Positions 35,794 through 43,926 of a stretch of 64,000 nt of DNA are shown here, piece by piece; within the stretch, counting starts at the first letter, position 1, and each line of letters starts with the position of its first letter. Origin of the DNA: UA16 sp905478895. GTDB lineage: Bacteria > Bacteroidota > Bacteroidia > Flavobacteriales_D > Sanyastnellaceae. The notes below the pieces were generated by a model. The model saw nothing but the letters and a program-made list of their open reading frames with translations. It was not told where the DNA came from and made no database searches. The stretch is from assembly GCA_943788495.1 (NCBI GenBank), contig CALSQO010000001.1, positions 682,001 to 746,000 on the forward strand, read 5' to 3'. The position numbers were made by a program, and so were the translations under genes.

Positions 35794-36297
35794 ATGAGCA
35801 CCCTCGAATTCAACTCGCTTCTCGTAATGAACCGGTCTTTCCTGAAAGGTTTCGCCATGGGCTTTACACGAGATACCCAAGACGCGGAAGACCTTATTCA
35901 AGATACCATGGTTAAGGCACTGCGGTACAAGAAAAATTTCAAGGAGGGTACGAACATCAAAGGGTGGCTCTACACGATCATGAGAAACATCTTCATCAAT
36001 AACTACAAGCGCAAGAAGTTTCAAAACACGATTCTGGATACTACGGACAATCAGTACTACTTGAATTCAGGCTCGATGCAAGCCGACACGATCACGTCAG
36101 AAATCAACGAAAAAGATATCCACGCGGCCATTGACGGACTGAAAAGTGATTTTCGTATTCCATTCACAATGTTTCTTGAGGGATTTCATTATGACGAAAT
36201 AGCGGCAGAATTGAACATTCCAATGGGAACGGTGAAAAGTAGAATTTTTCATGCCCGTAAAAAGCTCGCTGGCGAACTAAGTGCATTCCGAAACTAA
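35794..36297 (+). CDS. ECF-type sigma-70 family RNA polymerase sigma factor
   Basis: A 167-residue sigma factor from the ATG at 35794 (a TTG-led extension to 35740 is rejected because it crosses the inverted repeats). Region 2 (~10-80) has DAEDLIQDTMVKAL and GWLYTIMRNIFINNYK; region 4 (~105-160) has FRIPFTMFLEGFHYDEIAAE and GTVKSRIFHARKKL. No anti-sigma gene is adjacent. In many Flavobacteria a B12-type MerR gene and an ECF sigma gene precede carotenoid genes; here the following gene encodes a surface protein instead, so the regulon may be elsewhere. Confidence 0.92.
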   Translation: MSTLEFNSLLVMNRSFLKGFAMGFTRDTQDAEDLIQDTMVKALRYKKNFKEGTNIKGWLYTIMRNIFINNYKRKKFQNTILDTTDNQYYLNSGSMQADTITSEINEKDIHAAIDGLKSDFRIPFTMFLEGFHYDEIAAELNIPMGTVKSRIFHARKKLAGELSAFRN

Positions 36298-36366
36298 GAA
36301 GCAACCTTGTTGTTCTTTGTTGTGTTCTGATAATGTGGTATTATTACCCTAGTAAAACAGCACAGC

Positions 36367-39300
36367 ATGAATCGAATCCAATTCGGAGCGATTGCCCTCA
36401 TTTTATCAACTGCCATTTGCGGTCCGTCCATCACTCACGCTCAACTCGAAGTCGAGACGGGTTTGACCCTTGAGGAATACGTGAATGATATATTGCTTGG
36501 AAATGGTATCCAAGCGTTCAACATTACCTACCAAGGAGGCGATAACCAACTCGGATACCTCACCGGTGGAGATGATGTTTTCTCCATCTCCTCAGGCCTC
36601 ATCTTGAGCTGTGATGTAGCTGAAAACCTCGAGTGTCCCGATGAATTTGTGGCCTGTGATGGGTGCCTGGGCAATGGCTTCAGCGACCCTGACTTGCTGG
36701 ACATTGCCAATTCAGTTCCCGATTTGATTGGAGGATCCTTCAGTGTGAGTTCAGTGAACGACGGCTGTGTTCTTGAATTCGATTTTATCGCGGCCGGCGA
36801 TACCGTTAGTTTTGATTATGTTTTTGGTTCTGACGAATACGAAACGTGGATCAACACCCAATACAACGATGTATTCGCTTTCTTTTTGAGTGGACCGGGT
36901 ATCACGGGACCATACGACAGTCCTGCAGGATTCCCCGATGGATCTGTGAACATTGCAGGGGTGCCGAATACAGACCCTAATCTTCCAATCACTATCTCCT
37001 CTGTAAACTCGGGAACAAATCCAGAGTACTACGTGGATAATCAAGGAGGCACTGATGTTTGTATCAATGGATATACCGTGCCTTTCACGGCCTCATATCC
37101 AGTAGAATGTGGAGAAACCTATCACATCAAGCTTGCGATTGCCGATGGAAGTGATACGGCATTGGAATCGATTGTTGTCCTGGAAGAAGGCAGTTTTGAA
37201 TCCAATGCAGTGGTGCAAATTGATCTGAGCATTGATGTAGGTGGGCCCGAAGCGAATACAATTTACGAGGATTGTGGAACGGCTACTTTGTCATTTGAAC
37301 GCCCTGTTGAGACCATCTTGGATATACAGGAGATGGTGTACATCAATTACGGCAGCAGTGTGGCGACGAATGGCGTCGACTACGGCCAACCCCAACCCGA
37401 TGGTACATTACTACCTCTTCCAGATTCTGTTGTTTTTGCGCCTTACGTGAGCATCGTTGAATTTGAGTTGACGGCAGCAATCGATGGTGTTATTGAAGGA
37501 CCCGAGTTGGTGGAGATGGAAATTGAAAACGTTGCGGCATGCAATGGGGGTGGGCTCACCACCTACTTCTCGTTCTATGTTGCAGAGGAGCCGCCGCCTT
37601 TCGAAGTGAACGGCTATGATACGGAAATGTGCCTTGGAGATGTCATCGAATTGGCACCGCTTGTAAGTGGTGGTTATGGGAATTATACATATCAATGGTT
37701 GTGCAATGGTGAGGAGGGAGCTCCGTTTTTGTTTGACCCAGATGTCGCTGGCCCTTGGGCGTGCGAAATCATTGTAGGGGATACATGCGGCATGCCATCT
37801 GAATCGGCCATCATTGAGGTCGAAGTTCTCCAGTTTGATCCATTGAGTGTTGCTATTGACCCGGATGCCATTGTCTTGGACTGCAACGCAATTGTCGATG
37901 TTCAGGCCAATGCAACAGGCGGTTATGATTTGGCAGCAGGGGGGTTTTATGAATACGATTGGGAAGATCAAGATGGTAACAATCTATTCGCTTCGTGGTT
38001 TGATCCCTCCATCTTGAGCTTAAGCACGTGGCAAAATGCCGATGAAGTATTTTTGACGGTGACGGATGCGTGTGGCATGGAAACGACGGATAGTGTCGAG
38101 GTTACCTACAACATTCCAGCACTCGTGGTCACTGTGGACGAAGCAATTAATGTGTTATGCAACGATCCTTTTAGCATCACCGCATCAGCAACAGGCGAAG
38201 GCCCATTCAATTATACATGGTTGGATGGTGGTGCATGGCTGGGCTGGGGCAACCCCTTGAATTGGTCGACGAGTTCTGATGAAAGTATTGTGCTAGAAGT
38301 GAGTGACGCGTGCGGTCAGGTAGAGGCAGTTGACATCGAGATATTGGTCGACGCTCCGGATGTTATTGTAAGCCTTCCCGACGGGCTTATCGGTCCCTGT
38401 ACAGAGGTCTTCAATTTGCAAGCCGATGTGACCAGTGGATCCGGTGGGTATCAGTTTTCTTGGTTCCAGAATGGAATCAATATGAGTGAGAATGTGGACA
38501 ACATTGATGTTCAATTGTCGGAAACGGCCACGTTTACCGTGAACGTTGACGATGGGTGTGGCCAAAGTGGTTCAGACAACGCCCAAATTGTCATTGACAA
38601 TCCTCCGCTGGTCATTGAATTGGGACCCGATCTTTACCAGAGCTGCATCGATTACACGGATATAGAGGTAGATGTCATCAGCGGGGCTGGCGACTACCAG
38701 TACAATTGGTTCGTAGGAGGGGAACCCTACGACGATGATGATGAAATTACCCTGCAATCGTACAGTACCATTTCCGTTGGTGTACAGGTGCAAGATGGCT
38801 GTGGGGGAACGACGAATGATTCGTTGGTTTATCACATCCCAGACATTCCCATTCTCTTAGATGTTACTCCTTCCACGACCATTTGTGCGGGAGATGGAAT
38901 TTGGCTGGAGGCCTTGGCCATGGGTGGAGAGGAAGGATTTGTATACTACTGGCCTTCGCTCGGAACGTATGGGCCGACTCAATATATCGCCCCCACTCAA
39001 TCGGCGACTTACCCTGTAATCGCAACAGATATCTGTGGTGATGAAATGGACCTAGCCAGTACGATCGAGGTGCAGTATTTGTTCAGTGACTTCACAGTGA
39101 GTGGCACAGAGGATAATGAGAACCGATATACATTCCGTGCAACGCCAAATCCACCCGAACCATACGAGGGGGCGTACGCTTATGAATGGAACTTTGGAGA
39201 TGGTGTTACTTCGGATGACCCCATCGCGGTCCATGAATTTGATGGTTTGAGCGATTACACGGTTACCTTGGATGTGACCAGTTGGGTGGGATGCACAAAC

Positions 39301-39606
39301 CAATCGTATACGGTGGTTCGTGGCCCTGTTTTGCTCTATGTCCCCACGGCGTTCACACCAAACAATGATGGGATCAATGATGCATTCAAGGTGGTCGGCG
39401 GTCAAATCAAAGACTATGAACTCTGGATCATAAACCGATGGGGAGAAGAAGTCTTTCACAGCACCTCGCTCGATGATTTTTGGATGGGAGACGTGCAAGG
39501 CGGGTCACATTACGCTGAAAATGGCATCTACAATTGGATTATTCGATTGAAAGGATTCAATACGGATGCAGAGGAATATAAGGGCACGCTTCAATTGATG
39601 CGCTAA
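36367..39606 (+). CDS. Large T9SS surface protein: choice-of-anchor L, Ig/PKD repeats, type B tail
   Basis: A 1079-residue exported protein with a signal peptide (cleavage near ITHAQ). Residues ~30-270 are a choice-of-anchor L domain (LTLEEYVNDILLGNGIQAFN, VFGSDEYETWINTQYNDVFA). Residues ~400-900 hold about five Ig-like repeats, each with a C...Y(Q/N)W pattern. A PKD domain with YEWNFGDGV lies near 940. The end (VPTAFTPNNDGINDAFKV, NRWGEEVFHS, NGIYNWIIRLKG) is a type B gliding-motility sorting domain. It is probably a cell-surface adhesin. Codon use and strongly acidic composition match the other T9SS protein at 3092. Confidence 0.9.
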   Translation: MNRIQFGAIALILSTAICGPSITHAQLEVETGLTLEEYVNDILLGNGIQAFNITYQGGDNQLGYLTGGDDVFSISSGLILSCDVAENLECPDEFVACDGCLGNGFSDPDLLDIANSVPDLIGGSFSVSSVNDGCVLEFDFIAAGDTVSFDYVFGSDEYETWINTQYNDVFAFFLSGPGITGPYDSPAGFPDGSVNIAGVPNTDPNLPITISSVNSGTNPEYYVDNQGGTDVCINGYTVPFTASYPVECGETYHIKLAIADGSDTALESIVVLEEGSFESNAVVQIDLSIDVGGPEANTIYEDCGTATLSFERPVETILDIQEMVYINYGSSVATNGVDYGQPQPDGTLLPLPDSVVFAPYVSIVEFELTAAIDGVIEGPELVEMEIENVAACNGGGLTTYFSFYVAEEPPPFEVNGYDTEMCLGDVIELAPLVSGGYGNYTYQWLCNGEEGAPFLFDPDVAGPWACEIIVGDTCGMPSESAIIEVEVLQFDPLSVAIDPDAIVLDCNAIVDVQANATGGYDLAAGGFYEYDWEDQDGNNLFASWFDPSILSLSTWQNADEVFLTVTDACGMETTDSVEVTYNIPALVVTVDEAINVLCNDPFSITASATGEGPFNYTWLDGGAWLGWGNPLNWSTSSDESIVLEVSDACGQVEAVDIEILVDAPDVIVSLPDGLIGPCTEVFNLQADVTSGSGGYQFSWFQNGINMSENVDNIDVQLSETATFTVNVDDGCGQSGSDNAQIVIDNPPLVIELGPDLYQSCIDYTDIEVDVISGAGDYQYNWFVGGEPYDDDDEITLQSYSTISVGVQVQDGCGGTTNDSLVYHIPDIPILLDVTPSTTICAGDGIWLEALAMGGEEGFVYYWPSLGTYGPTQYIAPTQSATYPVIATDICGDEMDLASTIEVQYLFSDFTVSGTEDNENRYTFRATPNPPEPYEGAYAYEWNFGDGVTSDDPIAVHEFDGLSDYTVTLDVTSWVGCTNQSYTVVRGPVLLYVPTAFTPNNDGINDAFKVVGGQIKDYELWIINRWGEEVFHSTSLDDFWMGDVQGGSHYAENGIYNWIIRLKGFNTDAEEYKGTLQLMR

Positions 39607-39679
39607 CCGACTTCAGCTTGTGCTTGGAAATTGCACAACGATTTCTTTCGGCATTAAGAAAACGATTTAATTTGCGTTC

Positions 39680-41002
39680 ATGAATATGACCAAAGCAAAA
39701 TCGTACCAAGGGCCTTTCATCATCGTTACTTCGCTGTTTTTCATGTGGGGATTCATCACCGTTATGGTGGATGCGCTCATTCCTCGCCTGAAAGATGTGT
39801 TTGAATTGACCTTCCTGCAAGCAGGGTTGGTGCAGTTTGCATGGTTCGCTGCTTACGGTCTATTGAGTATTCCAGGTGGAAATCTCATTGAGCGCATCGG
39901 CTATAAACGTGGAATCTTAACAGGTCTTGGTCTCGCAGCACTGGGCTGTTTGCTCTTTTATCCAGCGGCCGCAACCCGCGTTTATGGATTGTTTTTACTC
40001 GCCTTGTTTGTAGTCGCTGGGGGCTTGACCATTTTACAGGTAGCCGCGAATCCATACATTTCAGTGCTGGGCGATCCCAAGCAAGCGTCGAGCAGACTGA
40101 ACCTCGCTCAAGCGTTTAATTCATTGGGCACGACGATTGCCCCAATCGTGGCGGCAAGCTTCTTGCTGAGTGATCAAATATTGTCAGGTGAAGAGCAAAA
40201 TCAGCTTGCGAAAGGAGCATTGGATGCCTATCGAACAGCGGAAGCGTCGGCCGTGCAGGGGCCATTTGTCGCTTTGGCGATGGGGTTCTTGATGCTGGCG
40301 GTATTGATCGGTGCGAGCAAATTACCACGAATTTTGGGAGCCAGCAGCGACGGAGGCTTGCGGGACGCATGGAAGAACAAAACCTTGCGTTACGGTGCCT
40401 TTGGCATTTTTATGTATGTCGGTGCGGAGGTTGCCATTGGATCTTATATGGTCGGATACGGATTGGAATTGGGGGTGGGTGAAATCATTCGTGAAAATGC
40501 CATGTTGTCCTCTATGGCGGGCATAGCTGCTGGTATTCGTGGAATGTCACTAGAGGGGATTGATGCGAAAGGCCTGATTGGTGCTTTGCTTACCTTTTAT
40601 TGGGGTGGGGCAATGATCGGTCGATTCATTGGGAGTGCCCTGATGCAGCGAATCGCTCCGAACAAACTGCTCGCATTCTTTGCTTTGGGTGCATCGGCCA
40701 TGGTTGTTGTGAGTTTGCTTACATCCGGAGTAACAGCGTTGTTGGCGCTGCTGGCGGTCGGTTTGTTCAATAGCATTATGTTCCCGACAATTTTCACACT
40801 GGGCATTGGCGAATTAGGCGATTTGAAACCGCTCGGCAGTGGAATCCTTTGCACAGCGATCGTAGGTGGAGCGTTTATTCCACCCGCCGTTGGAGCGTTG
40901 GCGGATCAATCCGGATTTGGCGTGGCCCTTGTGCTTCCTGTTCTCTGCTATCTCTACATCCAGTACTTTGCTTCCAAAGTGGCGGGCAAGCAGTCCTCGT
41001 AA
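39680..41002 (+). CDS. FucP-like sugar MFS transporter
   Basis: A 440-residue, 12-segment major facilitator of the fucose/glucose-galactose group: SLFFMWGFITVMVDALIPRLK, YGLLSIPGGNLIERIGYKRG, ILQVAANPYISVLGDPK, SRLNLAQAFNSLGTTIAP and YVGAEVAIGSYMV, all typical of FucP/GluP proteins. It imports hexoses or amino sugars with protons or sodium. No sugar-catabolic gene adjoins it. A TTAATTTG element lies 5 nt before the ATG. Confidence 0.93.
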   Translation: MNMTKAKSYQGPFIIVTSLFFMWGFITVMVDALIPRLKDVFELTFLQAGLVQFAWFAAYGLLSIPGGNLIERIGYKRGILTGLGLAALGCLLFYPAAATRVYGLFLLALFVVAGGLTILQVAANPYISVLGDPKQASSRLNLAQAFNSLGTTIAPIVAASFLLSDQILSGEEQNQLAKGALDAYRTAEASAVQGPFVALAMGFLMLAVLIGASKLPRILGASSDGGLRDAWKNKTLRYGAFGIFMYVGAEVAIGSYMVGYGLELGVGEIIRENAMLSSMAGIAAGIRGMSLEGIDAKGLIGALLTFYWGGAMIGRFIGSALMQRIAPNKLLAFFALGASAMVVVSLLTSGVTALLALLAVGLFNSIMFPTIFTLGIGELGDLKPLGSGILCTAIVGGAFIPPAVGALADQSGFGVALVLPVLCYLYIQYFASKVAGKQSS

Positions 41003-41156
41003 GGCAGGAGCGGCTCTTCTTTTGAACCGGAAGCCCGCATGATATGGTAAGAATTGTAAAAAGGTTATGCACAATGACAAACTTTTCCCCTGAAATGATG
41101 TTCTTTCGTCAATGGGCGGAGATTAATCCGTATCTTAAGTATTAAAGAAGAAAGTT

Positions 41157-41300
41157 ATGGCTCGGAAAAAGCGTGCGAAGGAGTTGCAACCCAATATCAA
41201 AGTTCGATTGGACCGTCGAACCGTCATCACGGTTCGTGATGAAGAAAAACTAGCTTTCTGGAAAGAGAAGTACCCTGAACTTGAAGTGCTCGAAAGTTGA
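41157..41300 (+). CDS. Small basic protein, 47 residues, unknown function
   Basis: A short frame with ATG after a purine-rich AAAGAAGAAAG stretch that looks like a ribosome-binding site. The product begins MARKKRAKELQPNIKVRLD, is rich in Lys and Arg, and ends in an acidic tail (EKYPELEVLES); the middle RRTVITVRDEEK pattern alternates as a beta-hairpin might. It stands alone in a 430-nt space and is followed by two hairpins, the second a strong terminator, which supports a separate transcript. I know no family; nucleic-acid or ribosome association is a guess from charge. Confidence 0.6.
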   Translation: MARKKRAKELQPNIKVRLDRRTVITVRDEEKLAFWKEKYPELEVLES

Positions 41301-41363
41301 AGGCATTAGGCCAATCCGAGTCAAATAATAAGACATAAGCTTGTGCCTAATTTTGGCACAAAG

Positions 41364-41392
41364 AAAAAAGCCGGAGTGATTCCGGCTTTTTT
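41364..41392. terminator. Bidirectional intrinsic terminator
   Basis: A 12-bp stem AAAAAAGCCGGA with TTCCGGCTTTTTT-type partner and a short loop (GTGA) carries A and T tracts on both sides. It sits between the convergent 47-residue gene and the 89-residue gene. Another stem, TTGTGCC/GGCACAA (41340-41361), lies immediately before it. Confidence 0.85.
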
Positions 41393-41435
41393 ATGCACCT
41401 TCAGATCGAGATGCGCGTTGAACGGATAAGTTCAA

Positions 41436-41705
41436 TTAAGCCATTTCGGCCTGTTTCCATGGGGCGAAGGCTAATTGCTCCCGGCCTTTCTTGGTAAGTG
41501 TATACCCGTTCTTGTTTTGTAGCATGCCATCAAGGTACAAGTTGGTGATGCGCTCGCCGATTCTTGCCTGTCCAACACTGAGATCCGTATCTGCTTCAAT
41601 CCGCTTCCAGAAATTTCGTTCCAATACAGCCAACCGAATGTGAGATTGCTGCTCTTGCTTATAGGTGTGGATGATGTCGAGGATCATGTAGTCGTACTTG
41701 TCCAT
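41436..41705 (-). CDS. Small winged-helix-like protein, unknown function
   Basis: An 89-residue cytoplasmic protein. The order of helices with a central RIGERITNLYLDGML and a following beta-like NKNGYTLTKKGREQL resembles a winged-helix DNA-binding fold as in small transcription regulators, where the GYTLTKKG segment would be the wing. No close family is recognised. It is convergent with the 47-residue gene through a shared terminator. The 224-nt region upstream (41706-41929) shows TTGCAAG and its inverse around 41738-41766 but no other clear signal. Confidence 0.6.
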   Translation of the reverse strand: MDKYDYMILDIIHTYKQEQQSHIRLAVLERNFWKRIEADTDLSVGQARIGERITNLYLDGMLQNKNGYTLTKKGREQLAFAPWKQAEMA

Positions 41706-41929
41706 GGCTAAGGTGATGTGGTAGGTTAGGGTTTTCGTTGCAAGGCTTTGGGCCCTACGCTTGCAAAGTAGCAGGCGACAGTTGAAAAGACCATCATCGG
41801 AGCGACGGAAATATGAACGAATTGTTAACGACTGCAGGAAACATGTTGAAGACTTGTGAATAGCGAGACAACCGTTTTTCTAAACATCTGATAATGATTA
41901 GAATGGCTTTACTTCTCGCCTGCGCTGAT

Positions 41930-42628
41930 TCAATCCTTCGGGAGGCTCCAACGGCCACGAAGTGTTTTTCCATTGTTCAGGTGTGTCCTCAAAAGAGACA
42001 TAAACGCGTCGCGCTCAATTTCACAGGCGCCCATGCTTTTGAGGTGCGGGTTCTGAATTTGGCAATCAATGGGCCCGAAATTGTGTTTTTTTGCCCATTC
42101 AATCAGATGGATGAAAGCAATCTTAGACGCATTGCTTTCCTCCGAATACATGCTTTCGCCAAAAAACATGTGCCCAATGGAAACGCCATAGAGACCTCCA
42201 ATTAGTTTTCCATTTCGCCAAGTCTCGAAAGAATGGGCGAAGCCCAGTGCATGCAAACGCAGGTAGGCCTGAATGATGTCTTCTGAAATCCACGTTCCTT
42301 CTCCGTCTTTTCTTAACTCCCCACAATTGCGCAGAACCGCTTCGAATTGGGTGTCTGTTTTGACTGAGTAATCCTTACGATTGAGCACGTTGCGCATGCT
42401 TTTGGAGATCTTCAGATCCTCCAACCTCAAGATGCAGCGTTTTTCAGGAGCCCACCAGAGAATCGGGTCATTTTCACCGTACCATGGAAACACGCCGTTT
42501 TGATAAGCAGCGATGAGTCTTGCTTCACTGAGGTCACCGCCGATGGCGAGCAATCCTTCCCAAGCATCTTCCAAAGGCGGAAAGCCAATGGAATCGTCCA
42601 GCATGGCGATACGGGGTTGCTCAGTCAT
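41930..42628 (-). CDS. aat: Leucyl/phenylalanyl-tRNA-protein transferase
   Basis: A 232-residue aminoacyl transferase with FPPLEDAWEGLLAIGGDLS, LIAAYQNGVFPWYGENDPILWW, SPEKR-like PEKRCIL, AHSFETWRNGKLIGGLYGVSIG, FFGESMYSEESNASKIA and DCQIQNPHLKSMGA. It adds Leu or Phe to N-terminal Lys or Arg of proteins, making them ClpS/ClpAP substrates (N-degron pathway). The ATG at 42628 is chosen over 42664 because a TATCTTCG element would fall inside the longer version. It is divergent from the Nudix gene. Confidence 0.95.
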   Translation of the reverse strand: MTEQPRIAMLDDSIGFPPLEDAWEGLLAIGGDLSEARLIAAYQNGVFPWYGENDPILWWAPEKRCILRLEDLKISKSMRNVLNRKDYSVKTDTQFEAVLRNCGELRKDGEGTWISEDIIQAYLRLHALGFAHSFETWRNGKLIGGLYGVSIGHMFFGESMYSEESNASKIAFIHLIEWAKKHNFGPIDCQIQNPHLKSMGACEIERDAFMSLLRTHLNNGKTLRGRWSLPKD

Positions 42629-42675
42629 CGTAGAAGTTATCCTCCGAAGATAGTTGTTGGGCATGGATTATGCCT

Positions 42676-42683
42676 CATTTTTG
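42676..42683 (+). promoter_or_regulatory. -7 promoter element CATTTTTG, 4 nt before the start
   Basis: Matches TAnnTTTG at all but the first base and is separated from the Nudix gene ATG by AACC, the same 4-nt spacing seen at about ten other genes here. Confidence 0.4.
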
Positions 42684-42687
42684 AACC

Positions 42688-43371
42688 ATGGCTGAGCATC
42701 ATCCGACGTCCATTCAAGATTTGGCTAATCGCTTCGCTGAGGATGGCGTTTCTTTTGGAAAAATGGCAGATGCAAAAATGCCATTCACGCGTCCTTCCAA
42801 GTCAGAGGCTTTGGCTCAAGGGTTCCATGTTCGGCTCGCTTCGGTGCTGTTAACGATGGTCCCCAGCCAAGGCCAATGGTCCCTCGTATTGATGAAGCGC
42901 CCGGAATATCCGGGAGTTCACAGTGGGCAGATTTCGATTCCTGGTGGGGAAGTAGAAGCGGAAGACACGGATGATTTGAGTACGGCACTGCGTGAATTTG
43001 AAGAGGAAATGGGTGTCATGGTTCGCCGCGACGATGTGATAGCCAATCTTACGGAGCGCTACATTCCTCCCAGCAAATTCGCGGTGAAGCCTTTCATTGC
43101 AGTATTGGATCGGATGCCCATTTGGAAGATAGATTCCAATGAGGTGGCTGAAGTTGTCATTGTTCCTGTGGTGGATTTGTTGCCGGACGATGCGCTGAGA
43201 AGCACAGCAATCGAAATGGGCAAGGACCAAAACCAAGCGATTCACCTTCCAGCGTATTGCTTCGAGGAGCATATCATCTGGGGTGCGACAGCTATCATGT
43301 TAGCGGAGTTCGTTGCTGCGTGGAAGAAAACATTTCCGGATCCTGTGGCGAGTGCATTGGCCGTTCGCTGA
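42688..43371 (+). CDS. Nudix hydrolase, CoA pyrophosphatase type
   Basis: A 227-residue Nudix protein. The CoA-specific motif is present (LMKRPEYPGVHSGQISIPGG) immediately before the Nudix box GGEVEAEDTDDLSTALREFE continuing to EEMGV, so the metal-binding REFEEE core is intact. The family (NudL/CoAse) cleaves CoA and its oxidised or acylated forms to phosphopantetheine and 3',5'-ADP. Its length is typical of the Bacteroidota form. The small helical protein gene follows 33 nt downstream with its own promoter element. Confidence 0.9.
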   Translation: MAEHHPTSIQDLANRFAEDGVSFGKMADAKMPFTRPSKSEALAQGFHVRLASVLLTMVPSQGQWSLVLMKRPEYPGVHSGQISIPGGEVEAEDTDDLSTALREFEEEMGVMVRRDDVIANLTERYIPPSKFAVKPFIAVLDRMPIWKIDSNEVAEVVIVPVVDLLPDDALRSTAIEMGKDQNQAIHLPAYCFEEHIIWGATAIMLAEFVAAWKKTFPDPVASALAVR

Positions 43372-43392
43372 ACGAGTCTCTTGAAACTGCAG

Positions 43393-43400
43393 TACTTTTG
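43393..43400 (+). promoter_or_regulatory. -7 promoter element TACTTTTG, 4 nt before the start
   Basis: A perfect TAnnTTTG match separated by GCGC from the ATG at 43405; it supports that start over the in-frame TTG at 43381. Confidence 0.5.
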
Positions 43401-43404
43401 GCGC

Positions 43405-43911
43405 ATGAATTCAATCGTACAACTCATCTCCGGTCGTGAGGAAGATGCGCTGAATGCCCTCGAAGAGGCAAAGGAAACAGGCACCGTTCAATGGGTTCGA
43501 CCGATGCTGGAGGCCTTTCGGGACCGTTCAGAGGAAGGGCTTCGCGAGGAGATTGCGTCAATGCTCGGGTCCTTGAAGGTGTCAGAAGGAGCAGAGGTCA
43601 TGGGGGATGCGTTGGAAGACCCTGAGTTTTCATCCGTTCATGCGGACATCATTGGATTTTTGTGGAGTTGTGGTTTTCAATCGGAAAATCACCTGCGTTG
43701 CGTTGTTAATTGTGCTGCAGAAGGCGATTTTCGATGCGCGATGGAAGCATTAACATGGATCGAAGAGTTGGAGAGGGTTAGCGATGAACAAGCGCTTTGG
43801 GATGCCTTGCTGGTGGTTCGTGGTGTTGTCGAAGAAGGACGTGAAGACGGCACCCAACCACTGTTTGAGGCCATGCACCAAGCACTCAGTGCCCTCGAAA
43901 GAAATCAGTGA
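43405..43911 (+). CDS. Small helical protein of unknown function
   Basis: A 168-residue, acidic, mostly alpha-helical cytoplasmic protein without signal or membrane segments. The regular helix spacing (EEIASMLGSLKVSEGAEVMG, CAAEGDFRCAMEALTWIEE) suggests HEAT-like repeats, but I recognise no named family. The start is fixed by the promoter element 4 nt upstream. It is convergent with the carboxylase beta subunit, 15 nt away. Confidence 0.7.
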   Translation: MNSIVQLISGREEDALNALEEAKETGTVQWVRPMLEAFRDRSEEGLREEIASMLGSLKVSEGAEVMGDALEDPEFSSVHADIIGFLWSCGFQSENHLRCVVNCAAEGDFRCAMEALTWIEELERVSDEQALWDALLVVRGVVEEGREDGTQPLFEAMHQALSALERNQ

Positions 43912-43926
43912 CGACAGCTGTTTTTC

